In this document: positions 16,830 through 25,751 of the stretch, in pieces
Layout of the letters: the number at the start of each line of letters is the position of its first letter
Numbering within the stretch: position 1 is the stretch's first letter
DNA from: Phytoactinopolyspora alkaliphila
GTDB taxonomy: Bacteria; Actinomycetota; Actinomycetes; Jiangellales; Jiangellaceae
DNA: 64,000 bases
NCBI RefSeq assembly: GCF_010550695.1
Contig: NZ_JAAGOB010000004.1
Location: 62,001 to 126,000, forward strand
Reading direction: 5' to 3'
Notes under the pieces: model-generated
What the model was told of the DNA's origin: nothing
Database searches by the model: none
Seen by the model: the letters and a program-made list of their open reading frames with translations, nothing else
Made by a program: the position numbers and the translations under genes

Positions 16830-17245
16830 GAACCATCGCCGACCTTGAGCTTGCCGACGCCGAACGCGCGGCCGAGGCAGCGGCTGCGGAAGCGCGCGAA
16901 CGCGGGATCTCCATCACCGTCTGTGTCACGGACCGGGGTGGCATCCCGATCACCGTGCGTCGCATGGACGGAGCCAAGCCGTCCGGGGTCGAGCTCGCCG
17001 GTGCGAAGGCCTTCACAGCAGCTATCCACCATCGGCCCACCAGCGCGATCGCGCACGTTGCCGGGCCAGGGCAACCTGGTTTCGGAGTCTTCGCCCAGTT
17101 CGGCGGACGCTTCTCGGTGCTTCCCGGAGGTGTGCCGGTCGAGGTGGACGGTGTGGTCGTCGGCGCGGTCGGTGTGAGCGGCGCCGACGACGTGGGCGAC
17201 ATCGCCTGCGCCGAGGCCGCGGTGACGGCACTGGTAGCGGCGTGA
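16826..17245 (+). CDS. GlcG/HbpS family heme-binding-like protein
   Basis: A protein of 139 residues of the GlcG/HbpS (DUF336) family. ADLELADAERAAEAAAAEARERG starts a helix, SITVCVTDRGGIPITVRRMDGAKPSGVELAGAKAFTA is the family signature, and GGVPVEVDGVVVGAVGVSGAD the glycine-rich end. HbpS senses heme and iron stress, while GlcG-type members occur in glycolate and sugar-acid operons with no settled role. It overlaps its neighbours on both sides by four bases (ATGA), so it is made together with the dehydratases. It might be an accessory or isomerase-like factor of the pathway. Confidence 0.83.
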   Translation: MRTIADLELADAERAAEAAAAEARERGISITVCVTDRGGIPITVRRMDGAKPSGVELAGAKAFTAAIHHRPTSAIAHVAGPGQPGFGVFAQFGGRFSVLPGGVPVEVDGVVVGAVGVSGADDVGDIACAEAAVTALVAA

Positions 17246-18297
17246 ACGAGCGCTGGCGCTGCGCCGACGACGTGATCGACCGGATCGAGGTGGGCAGCAT
17301 CCGCAAGCCCGCCTCTCCGCTCAACGCACGGCGTTGGGGACCGTTCGAGTACGCCTCATCTGTGGAGATACACACCGCTGGCGGGCTGCGTTCGCGAATC
17401 ACCGGCCGCGCGCACGTCGGCCTCACCGACGCCGTGCTGGGTGAGCAGATCAGGTGGGCGGCGTCGACGGTGACCGGGAGGCCGCTCACCGAGCACGCCG
17501 CCATCTGGGACACGCTGCATACGGCGGTGATGCGTCAGTACATCTCGGTCTTCGCTCTGAGCGTGCTCGACGTTGCACTGTGGGACCTGCGAGCGCAGTC
17601 GCTGGGCCTACCGGTCGCCGCGCTGCTGGATCCCGGCCACGATGGCTCGGTCCAGGCCTACGCAAGCCTGCCGATCGTGGCCGAGCCACCTGAGGTGCGC
17701 CCGGCGGTCCGTCGCCTTGCCGACGCCGGCTTCGTTGGCGTGAAGGTCCATACCGCCGGAGATCTCGCCCATGACACCGCAGTGCTGAGGTGTGCCAGCG
17801 ACGAGCTGGCCGGCGGCGGCTTCCTCGCCTATGACGCGGCCGGAGGTCTCTGCCGGGACGAGGCCGCCGGCATGGCAGGACTCCTCCAGGAACTCGCAGC
17901 GCAGTGGTTCGAGGAACCTTTCCGTCAGCTCGATATCGCCGCGCACGAATGGCTGAGGGACCGCACCTCGGTCCCGCTGGCCGGCGTGGAGACCGTTCCG
18001 GGCGGGCCCGAGCTTGTCCGGCTGGCCCTTGGAACGGGCGCGTTCGATCTCGTGTGCGTGGACAGTTACTGGAAGGGTGGGATCACCGGCGCATCCGCGA
18101 CGGTTCGCACCGCGACCGAGATGGGGCGCGGCGTGGTGATGCACCACGGCGCGAGCCCGGAGATGGACCTCGCCAACATCCACGTGGCGACGGGCCTCGC
18201 CTGCGGACCGGTCGAGCTCATGCCGGCCACGAGTCCAGAGACGGCCGGCGTTGTCACCCCGCCAATCAGCGTGGGAATCGGCCTGGCCGCTGACTGA
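17242..18297 (+). CDS. Enolase superfamily protein (mandelate racemase/muconate cycloisomerase-like)
   Basis: A second enolase-superfamily enzyme, 351 residues. The barrel start SVLDVALWDLRAQSLGLPVAALL, the K-x-H at GVKVHTA, Asp in FLAYDAAGGLC, Glu in WFEEPF, and AGVETVPGG are consistent with metal and base residues of the superfamily. The C-terminal VVMHHGASPEMDLANIHVA places a His dyad. It resembles dehydratases and racemases of acid sugars; the exact substrate is not determined. It starts at an ATG overlapping the HbpS-like gene and ends about 75 bp before the IclR operator. It is well diverged from the other two family members here. Confidence 0.8.
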   Translation: MNERWRCADDVIDRIEVGSIRKPASPLNARRWGPFEYASSVEIHTAGGLRSRITGRAHVGLTDAVLGEQIRWAASTVTGRPLTEHAAIWDTLHTAVMRQYISVFALSVLDVALWDLRAQSLGLPVAALLDPGHDGSVQAYASLPIVAEPPEVRPAVRRLADAGFVGVKVHTAGDLAHDTAVLRCASDELAGGGFLAYDAAGGLCRDEAAGMAGLLQELAAQWFEEPFRQLDIAAHEWLRDRTSVPLAGVETVPGGPELVRLALGTGAFDLVCVDSYWKGGITGASATVRTATEMGRGVVMHHGASPEMDLANIHVATGLACGPVELMPATSPETAGVVTPPISVGIGLAAD

Positions 18298-18371
18298 AAC
18301 GACGCACGTCACCCACCCCTGGACGGAATCGCCATTCGGTAGTAACTTCAAGTTCAACACACGGAATTTAT

Positions 18372-18387
18372 GTTCAACATATTGAAC
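18372..18387. promoter_or_regulatory. Putative IclR operator 2 (palindrome GTTCAACATATTGAAC)
   Basis: A perfect six-base inverted repeat around CATA, 10 bp before the GTG of the IclR gene. Half-sites with the same TTCAAC sequence lie just upstream (18347-18358). Autoregulation is inferred from the near-identical site at 13840-13855 before the operon's first gene. Confidence 0.65.
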
Positions 18388-18397
18388 AGGTGGAAGA

Positions 18398-19192
18398 GTG
18401 AACGATCTGACAGGCGAACCGCGGCGGAACGGAGCACCCGCGGTGACGCGCGCCCTCCGCGTGCTGGAACTGCTGGCTGATGCCGGTGGCAGTCTCAAGC
18501 TGACCGAAGTGGCGGAACGGCTGGAGCTGCCCAAGTCCACGGCTCATCACGTCCTCGCGGCCCTGATCGACTTCGGCTGGGTGGAACGTGACCCGCACAC
18601 CCTCGAGGTCACCCTGGGGTTGCGCGCCTGGGAGGTGGGCCAGGCGTATCAGCGTGCGCAGTCGATGAGCCAGCGCGCCCGCCCGTTCATGGACGCCGTC
18701 CGGGATCAGCTGGGCGAGACGATCCGGCTCGGCATCCGCTCCGGTCGGGACAACGTCTGCATCGCCAAGAGCGAGGGCGGCAAGCATCTCGTCTTCGACC
18801 AGCGGGTCGGTGCCCGGCTTCCCGCACACGCCACCGGCCTGGGCAAGGCTCTGCTCAGCGGCCTCGACGACCGTCAGCTGGCCGAACTCTACGCGGGCTT
18901 CGAGTTCGAGCCGTTCACCGAGAACACGATCACCTCTTTGGCCGACTTGCAGGCCGAATCCGTCGCCATCCGGGAACGCGGATGGGCGCAGGACAACGGC
19001 GAATACATCCTGGGAATCCGCTGTGTCGCGGTGCCGATCCTCTCGCGCAGCGGCCAGGTCGTCGCGGCGATGTCGGTCAGCGGATCGGCGGGCCGACTCG
19101 ACGACGCCCGCTGCGACAAGGCGCTCCACGCCCTGCACGAAGCCGCCGGGCTCCTGTCCGAGCGCCTCGGCGACGACACGGACCGCACATGA
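18398..19192 (+). CDS. IclR family transcriptional regulator
   Basis: A regulator of 264 residues. The winged helix-turn-helix is at about residues 15-80 (VTRALRVLELLADAGGSLKLTEVAERLELPKSTAHHVLAAL), followed by the IclR ligand-binding domain (RAWEVGQAYQRAQ, VGARLPAHATGLGKALLSGL, GEYILGIRCVAVPI). Family members bind small acids and repress, or sometimes activate, catabolic genes. The GTG at 18398 overlies a GGTGGAAGAG site. It sits in the middle of the sugar-acid cluster, and its likely operators lie before itself and before gene 13864. Its stop overlaps the next ATG (ATGA). Confidence 0.88.
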   Translation: MNDLTGEPRRNGAPAVTRALRVLELLADAGGSLKLTEVAERLELPKSTAHHVLAALIDFGWVERDPHTLEVTLGLRAWEVGQAYQRAQSMSQRARPFMDAVRDQLGETIRLGIRSGRDNVCIAKSEGGKHLVFDQRVGARLPAHATGLGKALLSGLDDRQLAELYAGFEFEPFTENTITSLADLQAESVAIRERGWAQDNGEYILGIRCVAVPILSRSGQVVAAMSVSGSAGRLDDARCDKALHALHEAAGLLSERLGDDTDRT

Positions 19193-20334
19193 CAGCACCG
19201 ATGACGGGCACCACCGCGCGCTCCGATCTCGCCCACATGCGGGTTCTGGTCATGGAGGACATCGGCCTCATGGCGGTCGACCACCGGCCGGCGCCCGAGC
19301 CCGGACCGGGACAGGCGCTCGTCGCCGTCACGGCCACCGGAATCTGCGGATCCGACCTGCACGGCTACACCGGCGAGAACGGCCGGCGGGTCCCCGGTCA
19401 GGTCATGGGTCACGAAACCGTCGGTCACGTGGTGCGCTACCACGCGGAGCCGCCGCCGGGCGCGCCGCCGCCAGGCACCCCCGTGACGGTCAACCCGCTC
19501 ATGGCATGCGGCACCTGTGCGCAATGCTCTGCCGGCACGCTGCACCTGTGCGCCCACCGCCGGGTGATCGGCGTCGATCCGTCGTTCAGCGCCGCATTCG
19601 CGGACCTCATGGTGGTGCCCGCGGTGAACCTGGTGCCCTGGAACCCCGTCGCACCGCTGATGCACGGCGCCCTGGTGGAGCCGCTGGCCGTCGGCATGCA
19701 CGCGGCCAGCCGCGGAGGCGTCACCGAGGGTGACGTGGTGCTCGTCATCGGCGCCGGCCCCATCGGGCAGGCCGCCGTCATCGCCGCACAGCGTCTGGGC
19801 GCGGCTTCGGTCCTGGTCAGTGAACCCATGGCCAGCAGGCGCGACATCGCGCGGGAGCTGGGTGCGCAGCCCTATGACCCCACCGAGGACGATGTCGTCA
19901 CGGCCACTCGCGACCACACCGGCGGCGTCGGCGCGCCGGTCGTGATCGACGCCGTCGGTAGCTCCCGGACACTCGCCAGCGGTATCGACGCGACCGCGCG
20001 TGGCGGCCGATGTGTCCTCGTCGGCATGGGCGCCCCGAGGATCGACATCGCCGCGTTCGGGCTGTCCACCGAGGAACGCGCGCTGATCGGAGCCTTCTGC
20101 TACACGCACGACGAGTTCGCCGGCACAGCGGAATGGGCAGGTCGCCACGCCGGCGTTCTCAGCCCGCTCATCTCCCGCAGCGTAGACCTGCTCCAGGCAC
20201 CGGAGCAGTTCCGGAACCTCGCGTCGGGACAGGACGACGCTTCCAAGATCATCATCACCTTCGCCGGTACCCCCGATCCACCCCGCGGCAGCTCCGACGT
20301 TCCCGAGCGTGAGACCGGCGCACCACACCGATAG
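19189..20334 (+). CDS. Zinc-dependent alcohol/polyol dehydrogenase (MDR family)
   Basis: A medium-chain dehydrogenase of 381 residues. The catalytic zinc region reads ICGSDLHGYTG and GHETVGHVV; the structural zinc cysteines are C-G-T-C-A-Q-C then a seven-residue gap to C in LHLC. The NAD-binding motif is VIGAGPIGQAAVIAAQRLGAA. It resembles threonine/sorbitol/galactitol dehydrogenase-type enzymes and probably oxidises a sugar or sugar-acid hydroxyl. The ATG at 19189 overlaps the IclR stop. It ends with a hydrophilic tail (PDPPRGSSDVPERETGAP) that is probably disordered. Confidence 0.85.
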   Translation: MTAPMTGTTARSDLAHMRVLVMEDIGLMAVDHRPAPEPGPGQALVAVTATGICGSDLHGYTGENGRRVPGQVMGHETVGHVVRYHAEPPPGAPPPGTPVTVNPLMACGTCAQCSAGTLHLCAHRRVIGVDPSFSAAFADLMVVPAVNLVPWNPVAPLMHGALVEPLAVGMHAASRGGVTEGDVVLVIGAGPIGQAAVIAAQRLGAASVLVSEPMASRRDIARELGAQPYDPTEDDVVTATRDHTGGVGAPVVIDAVGSSRTLASGIDATARGGRCVLVGMGAPRIDIAAFGLSTEERALIGAFCYTHDEFAGTAEWAGRHAGVLSPLISRSVDLLQAPEQFRNLASGQDDASKIIITFAGTPDPPRGSSDVPERETGAPHR

Positions 20335-20399
20335 GCCACCGGCCCGTTCGGCCACCATCCACATCCCGAGTCATCGATGCCCTCGAGGAGACCCGTCCC

Positions 20400-21734
20400 A
20401 TGAACAGAGCACCTGGCACCCACAACGGCGCGACGATGTCCCGCGCGCAGTTCCTCCGGCTCGGCGGCCTCACCGCCGCCGGTGTGGCCGCACCCGGCTT
20501 CCTGAGCGGATGCTCGGCCTTCACCGGGCAGAGTTCCGAACCAGGGGACGACGCCACGGCCAGCGGCCGCCTGACGATGATGATCAGTCCGGAGCAGACT
20601 ACCGGCCTGGAGGAGATATTCGACGCCTTCGAGTCCGAAACCGGTATTACGCTCGAACGTGGCAGCGCGCCCGTCGACAGTCTCAACGAGCAGCTACGCA
20701 TCCAGATCACCTCGGGCACCGCCAAGGACATGTTCCGCAGCGCGCCAGGTGGAAGCGTTCCCTCGGCGCAGCTGGTCCTGGGCCGGGAAGGCTCACTGCG
20801 CGATCTGTCCGACCAGCCGTGGGCGGGCGACGTCCCCGACGCTTTCGGGCCTCTGCTCAAGGATGGTGACGCGCTGTACGGTTTTCCGATCAGCCGCGCG
20901 GCCATCGTCATCGTGTACAACAAGGCCGTCTTCAGCGACCTGGGCGCAGAACCCCCCACCACCTGGAGCGAATTCCTGGCCGTGGGCGACGAGCTGAAAG
21001 CCGCCGACATCACGCCCATCACGTTCGGGCTGGGCAACATCGCCTATATCCAGTTCATGCCGTACGCCCTGGTCTGCTCCTTGGTCAACCGCGTGACGCC
21101 GGACATCGACGAGCAGCTGGCGGCCGGCACGGCGACGTTCTCGGACACGCCGGGCTGGCGCGAGGCGCTGGAGAAGTTCAAGCTCCTCATCGACGAGTAC
21201 ACCGACGCCTCGCCGCTCGGCATCCCGAATGACCAGGCCATGCAGGCCGTGGCCCGGGGAGATGCGGGCATGATCCCGATCATCTCCTCGAACTTCCCGA
21301 TCATCGAGGAGTTCGTCGACAACGCGGAGGAGGAGCTGGGCGCCTTCGTCATGCCGGCCACGGACAACCCCGACGACACGTGGGTCCCGTCGTCGCCGGA
21401 CAGTCTCTCGGTCAACGCCGACGCGGCGAACCCGGAGGCAGCCCTGCAGCTGCTGGAGTTCCTGGCCCGCCCGGAGCACGTGACGTCGTACAACGAGCGA
21501 ACGCAGTCCTTCCCGGGTTTGGTCGGCAACGAGGTGATCGAGACCATCATCGGCCGGGCGGTGGCCCCGTATCTCGACGCGCAGCGCGCCGCTCCGTACG
21601 CCAACCACCCGTGGCCGAACGGCGAGGTCCAGCAGACCTTCATGCAGACCGGTCAGCAGTACGTCGAAGGCTCGGTCTCCCTCGATGAGCTGTTGGGAGC
21701 GATGGACGACGCCTACGCGAAAGGCTCGGAGTGA
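20400..21734 (+). CDS. ABC transporter sugar-binding lipoprotein
   Basis: An extracellular solute-binding protein (family 1) of 444 residues. The N-terminus SRAQFLRLGGLTAAGVAAPG followed by FLSGC is a Tat-like or lipoprotein signal with the lipidated Cys at residue 38. After a short acidic linker the fold reads LTMMISPEQTTGLEEIFDAFESETG, a loop of GTAKDMFRS, and YGFPISRAAIVIVYNKAVFSDLG with the hinge motif. Such proteins bind oligosaccharides at the cell surface and feed the permeases that follow. GAGGAG lies before ATG 20400, and its TGA overlaps the GTG of the first permease. Confidence 0.88.
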   Translation: MNRAPGTHNGATMSRAQFLRLGGLTAAGVAAPGFLSGCSAFTGQSSEPGDDATASGRLTMMISPEQTTGLEEIFDAFESETGITLERGSAPVDSLNEQLRIQITSGTAKDMFRSAPGGSVPSAQLVLGREGSLRDLSDQPWAGDVPDAFGPLLKDGDALYGFPISRAAIVIVYNKAVFSDLGAEPPTTWSEFLAVGDELKAADITPITFGLGNIAYIQFMPYALVCSLVNRVTPDIDEQLAAGTATFSDTPGWREALEKFKLLIDEYTDASPLGIPNDQAMQAVARGDAGMIPIISSNFPIIEEFVDNAEEELGAFVMPATDNPDDTWVPSSPDSLSVNADAANPEAALQLLEFLARPEHVTSYNERTQSFPGLVGNEVIETIIGRAVAPYLDAQRAAPYANHPWPNGEVQQTFMQTGQQYVEGSVSLDELLGAMDDAYAKGSE

Positions 21735-22684
21735 CCGCCACCGTCTCCAGCGGGACCGCGGCGGCCCGCGGCGCGGGCTTCGGCCTGCGCCGCGGCAACA
21801 GCGCCGGCGGCCGGCGACGCCGAGTCACGGCCGTGTCGCTGTGGTTCGTCGTTCCCGCACTGGTCATCTACGGACTCGTGGTGATCTACCCCAGCATCTC
21901 GGGTGCCGTCTATGCCTTCACCGACTGGCGCGGCGGGTCATCGGCGTCGTTCGTCGGGCTGCGTAACTTCCGCGAGCTCCTGTCCGACCCCAAGACCGCC
22001 GGCGCGCTTCGCAACACGATGCTGCTGACCGTGGTCGGCACGGTGGTACAGACGGTTCTCGGACTCCTGCTCGCCCTGGCGCTCAACTCGGCGATCAAGA
22101 GCCGTAATCTCCTGCGCACGCTGTTCTTCGCCCCCGCCTTGCTGCCGCCGGTCGTCATCGCGGTGCTGTGGCAGTACCTCTACACGCCGGGCGGCGTGAT
22201 CGACAGGGTGCTGGACACGTTCGGCCTGGGCGCGCTGTCGCAGAACTGGCTGGGCAACTCCTCGGTCGCCCTGTGGTCGGTCCTCGCCGTGATCGTCTGG
22301 CAGAACGTCGGCCTCACCATGGTCATCTATCTGGCGGGACTACAGGGCATTCCCGACGAGCTGTACGAGGCCGCGTCGATCGACGGCGCCGGCACGATGG
22401 CCTCGTTCTGGAACGTCACCCGGCCGATGCTGGCGCCCGCTACCACCATCGCCGTCGCCCTCATCATGATCAGCAATCTCAAGCTCTTCGACCAGGTCTT
22501 CGTCATGACCGGTGGCGGGCCTGGCTACGCCACCGAGACATTGTCTCTGGTCATGTACAAGGAGGCCTTCGTGCTGGGGCACTACGGATACGGTGCCGCC
22601 GTGGCGCTCGTGCTCACCATGCTCGTCGCCGCCCTTGTGTTCGTCCAGGTGACGATCACGCGCCGATTCGAGGTGGAACAGTGA
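21731..22684 (+). CDS. Carbohydrate ABC transporter permease 1 (MalF-like)
   Basis: An integral membrane permease of 317 residues with six predicted helices. The cytoplasmic start is basic (GGRRRRVT), the first helix is VSLWFVVPALVIYGLVVIY, and the EAA loop reads DELYEAASIDGAGTMASFWNVTRP, which contacts the ATPase. MTGGGPGYATETLSLVMY is a family signature. It forms a heterodimer with the next gene product. It starts with GTG at 21731 overlapping the binding-protein stop. No ATPase gene lies in the cluster, so a shared MsmK-type ATPase encoded elsewhere is presumably used. Confidence 0.9.
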   Translation: MTATVSSGTAAARGAGFGLRRGNSAGGRRRRVTAVSLWFVVPALVIYGLVVIYPSISGAVYAFTDWRGGSSASFVGLRNFRELLSDPKTAGALRNTMLLTVVGTVVQTVLGLLLALALNSAIKSRNLLRTLFFAPALLPPVVIAVLWQYLYTPGGVIDRVLDTFGLGALSQNWLGNSSVALWSVLAVIVWQNVGLTMVIYLAGLQGIPDELYEAASIDGAGTMASFWNVTRPMLAPATTIAVALIMISNLKLFDQVFVMTGGGPGYATETLSLVMYKEAFVLGHYGYGAAVALVLTMLVAALVFVQVTITRRFEVEQ

Positions 22685-23511
22685 GACGCTCCGCCTACTC
22701 CGCACGCACCGGACTGACCGAACTGGTCATGATCACCGCCGCCGTGGCGTTCGTCTTCCCGGTGTACATCCTGGTGAACATCTCGCTGAAGAATCCCAGC
22801 GAGATCAGCGAGACACCCATCGGGCTGCCGTCGACCCTCTACACGGACAACTACAACCGGGCCTGGGAAGCCGCCTCGCTCGGTCAGGCGCTGATCAACA
22901 GCACCGTCATCACCACGCTCAGCCTGCTGTTGCTGGTGATCCTCGGGTCGATGGCGGCGTACGGGCTGGTCCGCGGCACCCGGCGGATCAACGGCATCCT
23001 GCTCATGCTGTTCCTACTCGGCATCATGATCCCGCTGCAGCTGGGCATGGTTCCGCTGTACGAGTTCATGCGGGACCTGGGGTTGCTCCAGACCTACACG
23101 TCGCTCATCGTCTTTCACACCGGAACGTTGCTGCCGGTGACTATCTTCCTGTACAGCGGATTCATCCGGGCACAGTCGGCCAGCTACGAGGAGGCCGCCC
23201 GGATGGACGGCGCGTCAAGCATGCAGGCGTTCTGGAAGATCGTGTTCCCGCTGCTGCGCCCCATCACCGGCACGGTCATCATCATCAACGCCATCCATGT
23301 CTGGAACGACTTCCTGACGCCGCTGCTGTACCTCGGCGGCTCGCAGTTCCAGACGCTGCCGGTCGCGATCTTCGCCTTCCAGGGCGAGTACGCCACGTCG
23401 TGGGGGCTGATCTTCGCCGGCCTGGTGGTGGCGATCCTCCCGATCCTGATCATCTACTTCCTGCTGCAGAAATACATCATCCAGGGGTTCGCGAGCGGGG
23501 TGAAGGGGTGA
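22681..23511 (+). CDS. Carbohydrate ABC transporter permease 2 (MalG-like)
   Basis: The second permease, 276 residues. Helices begin with LVMITAAVAFVFPVYILVN and the EAA motif is ASYEEAARMDGASSMQAFWKIVFPLLRP. AIHVWNDFLTPLLYLGG and the C-terminal IQGFASGVKG are typical of MalG-type permeases. The start is the GTG at 22681, overlapping the stop of permease 1, and the frame is open further upstream only as out-of-frame sequence of that gene. It ends with a GTGA overlap to the next gene, showing tight translational coupling. Confidence 0.9.
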   Translation: MRRSAYSARTGLTELVMITAAVAFVFPVYILVNISLKNPSEISETPIGLPSTLYTDNYNRAWEAASLGQALINSTVITTLSLLLLVILGSMAAYGLVRGTRRINGILLMLFLLGIMIPLQLGMVPLYEFMRDLGLLQTYTSLIVFHTGTLLPVTIFLYSGFIRAQSASYEEAARMDGASSMQAFWKIVFPLLRPITGTVIIINAIHVWNDFLTPLLYLGGSQFQTLPVAIFAFQGEYATSWGLIFAGLVVAILPILIIYFLLQKYIIQGFASGVKG

Positions 23512-24620
23512 CAGCCCTCATCACGTCCGTGGAGACGCTCGTCGCCCCGTTCTCCACCTCCGCCTGGCTGGACCAGCAGCGGATCTCCACGCCGATGGGC
23601 TGGTTCCCGCGCCACGCCGATCGGCGCTCCAGCTGGCGGGGGCCGGGCGCGGACCTGGTCTGGGTCATGATCAGCACCGACGACCCGGCCGTCTTCGGCA
23701 TCGGGCAGACGCGAGGCGGCCGGGTCACCGAGGCCCTGATCACCGAACACCTCCGCCACCTGCTCGTGGGCCAGGACGCGCTGGAGATCACCTGGCGGAC
23801 CGAGGAGCTCGCCCGCGCCGCGATGCCGTACGCCGACGGGGGTGTCAGCGCGATGGGCGTCGCCGCCTGCGAGCTCGCCTTGTGGGACCTGTCGGCCCGC
23901 GCCGCGGAGATGCCGCTCTTCCGCCTGCTAGGCGGCCGTGACGCCGCATTGCCGTACTACCTGACCTGCGCCGATCCGGACATGGTGAGTGATCTCGACG
24001 ACGAGCTGCTGGTCGGCGCAGCATTGGTCAAAGTCCCGATGGCCTACGGCCCGGCGTACGGCCGCACGGGTCTCCGGCAGAACCTGGACAGGATCGAGAC
24101 GCTGCGGTCGAAGCTTCCTGATCACGTCGAGATCGGCGTCGACTGCTTCATGTCGTGGAACGTCGGCTATGCGACCCGGTTCGCGGTGCAGGCGGAGCGG
24201 GCCGATCTCGGCCTGGCCTGGATCGAGGAGCCGCTGCCGCGCCTTGATCTCAGCGGCCATGCCGAGCTTCGCCAGCGGATCGCACCGGTGCGGGTCGCCG
24301 GAGGAGAACACGCCTTCGGCCTGGCCGACGGCCTGCGGCTGCTTGAGAGCCGAGCCCTCGACGTTCTCCAGGCCGACGTCACCTGGTGCGGCGGCCTTGC
24401 CACGGCCCGCACCCTCGCGGCTGTGGCTTCCCAGGCGGGGGTCGTGTTCGCTCCCCACCTGTCCGGCGCACATCCGTGGGCGCTCCACCTGCTCGCGGCC
24501 TGTGGACCCGAGGTGCTCGCCGAGGTTCTGGTAGGTGTCGGCGCACCGGCAGCTGCTCCGCGGCCGGACACCTCACCGGGGGTCGGGCTGGACCCGGCGG
24601 ACCTGGGATTCCGGCAATGA
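23508..24620 (+). CDS. Enolase superfamily dehydratase, L-rhamnonate dehydratase-like
   Basis: A third enolase-superfamily enzyme, 370 residues. The barrel carries ALVKVPMAYGP, then VDCFMSWNVGYATRFA, WIEEPLPRLDL, VAGGEHAFGLADGL and DVLQADVTWCGGLATARTLAA, an order and spacing that closely resemble L-rhamnonate dehydratase. The C-terminal APHLSGAHPWALHLLAAC supplies the His region. It probably dehydrates a 6-deoxy- or related sugar acid to a 2-keto-3-deoxy acid. GTG at 23508 overlaps the permease stop; there is no independent promoter. Confidence 0.83.
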   Translation: MTALITSVETLVAPFSTSAWLDQQRISTPMGWFPRHADRRSSWRGPGADLVWVMISTDDPAVFGIGQTRGGRVTEALITEHLRHLLVGQDALEITWRTEELARAAMPYADGGVSAMGVAACELALWDLSARAAEMPLFRLLGGRDAALPYYLTCADPDMVSDLDDELLVGAALVKVPMAYGPAYGRTGLRQNLDRIETLRSKLPDHVEIGVDCFMSWNVGYATRFAVQAERADLGLAWIEEPLPRLDLSGHAELRQRIAPVRVAGGEHAFGLADGLRLLESRALDVLQADVTWCGGLATARTLAAVASQAGVVFAPHLSGAHPWALHLLAACGPEVLAEVLVGVGAPAAAPRPDTSPGVGLDPADLGFRQ

Positions 24621-25681
24621 GCCCATCGGTGCGGGTCGCCGTCGTCGGCGCGGGATGGTGGTCGAGCAGCCACCATCTGCCGGCCCTCGTCGCTCACCCC
24701 GGGGCGGAGCTCGTCGGGGTCGCCGACAGCGACAGTGCCCGTGCCGCCCGAGTAGCCGCGAGCTACGGTGTGCCGGCCTTCTCCTCCCTGGACGACGTCG
24801 TCGCCGCAGGCAGGGCCGAAGCGGCGGTCATCGCCACTCCGCACGCGACGCACCACGCCCTGACCAGGCAGGCACTCACCCAGGGGCTGCATGTCCTGGT
24901 CGAGAAGCCGCTAGCGCTGACCTCAGGCGACGCGTTCGACCTGATGCGTCTCGCGGAGTCCCGGAGAAGACACCTCTCCGTCGGCTACACCCATCAGTAC
25001 GAGGACGTGGCCGATGCCGTGCGGGCCGCGGTCCACGCCGATATCGGCGAGCTCGTTCAGGTAACGGTCGAGTACTCGTCACGAGCCGGCAGGCTGTTCG
25101 CGGCCGCCGAAGCCGGCGCCGCGTCTACCACCGTTGACGTCCCGCCGGGACAGCCGCACCCGGAGGCCTACTCCGCGGCCAACGGGGGCGGACAGGCTCA
25201 CACACAGCTCACGCACGCGTTGGGCATGCTCTGCTGGACCACTGGCCGCGAGCTCTCCGACGTGGCCGCCTTCACCGATCACCGCGGGTTCGAGGTCGAC
25301 GTCTCCGACGTCGCGGCGTTCACCCTGTCCGGCGGCGCGACCGGGGTGGCCGTCGCCACCGGAGCCACACCCGCGGGCGTGCCGGTCCGCCAGCACATCC
25401 GCTATGCCGGCACCGAGGGCACCGTGTCCCACGACCTGTTCCGCACCGAAGCACATGTCCATCGGACCGACGGCGCCACCCGCGCTGTCCGGCACGACCA
25501 GCATCAGGCGCCGTACCGAGCAGGCGAGCCGGCGCGCGCCTTCATCGATCTGGTGCACGGAGACGGCCCCAACCGTGGGCCCGCGCGCCCGGCGGCCGCG
25601 GCCGTCGCCGCTGTCGAAGCGATCCTCGAATCCGCCCGGCGTGGCACACCGGTCCGCGTCGCCCAGCTCCCACCACTCTGA
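24617..25681 (+). CDS. Gfo/Idh/MocA family oxidoreductase
   Basis: An NAD(P)-dependent sugar oxidoreductase of 354 residues. The N-terminal Rossmann motif is VAVVGAGWWSSSHHLPALVAHPGAELVGVAD, and the EKP motif, VLVEKPLALTSGDAF, marks the catalytic Lys. The C-terminal half holds the substrate-binding sheet (ANGGGQAHTQLTHALGMLCWTTG). It usually oxidises or epimerises a sugar or inositol hydroxyl and could act on the imported product. The ATG overlaps the stop of the dehydratase. 70 bp separate it from the secreted-protein gene. Confidence 0.85.
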   Translation: MSPSVRVAVVGAGWWSSSHHLPALVAHPGAELVGVADSDSARAARVAASYGVPAFSSLDDVVAAGRAEAAVIATPHATHHALTRQALTQGLHVLVEKPLALTSGDAFDLMRLAESRRRHLSVGYTHQYEDVADAVRAAVHADIGELVQVTVEYSSRAGRLFAAAEAGAASTTVDVPPGQPHPEAYSAANGGGQAHTQLTHALGMLCWTTGRELSDVAAFTDHRGFEVDVSDVAAFTLSGGATGVAVATGATPAGVPVRQHIRYAGTEGTVSHDLFRTEAHVHRTDGATRAVRHDQHQAPYRAGEPARAFIDLVHGDGPNRGPARPAAAAVAAVEAILESARRGTPVRVAQLPPL

Positions 25682-25751
25682 CCTCTATGGATGTCCCGTC
25701 CGTGCGGACGTTTCCCCGATCGTCCGTCCACCACGAAGGGTTGAATCGACG

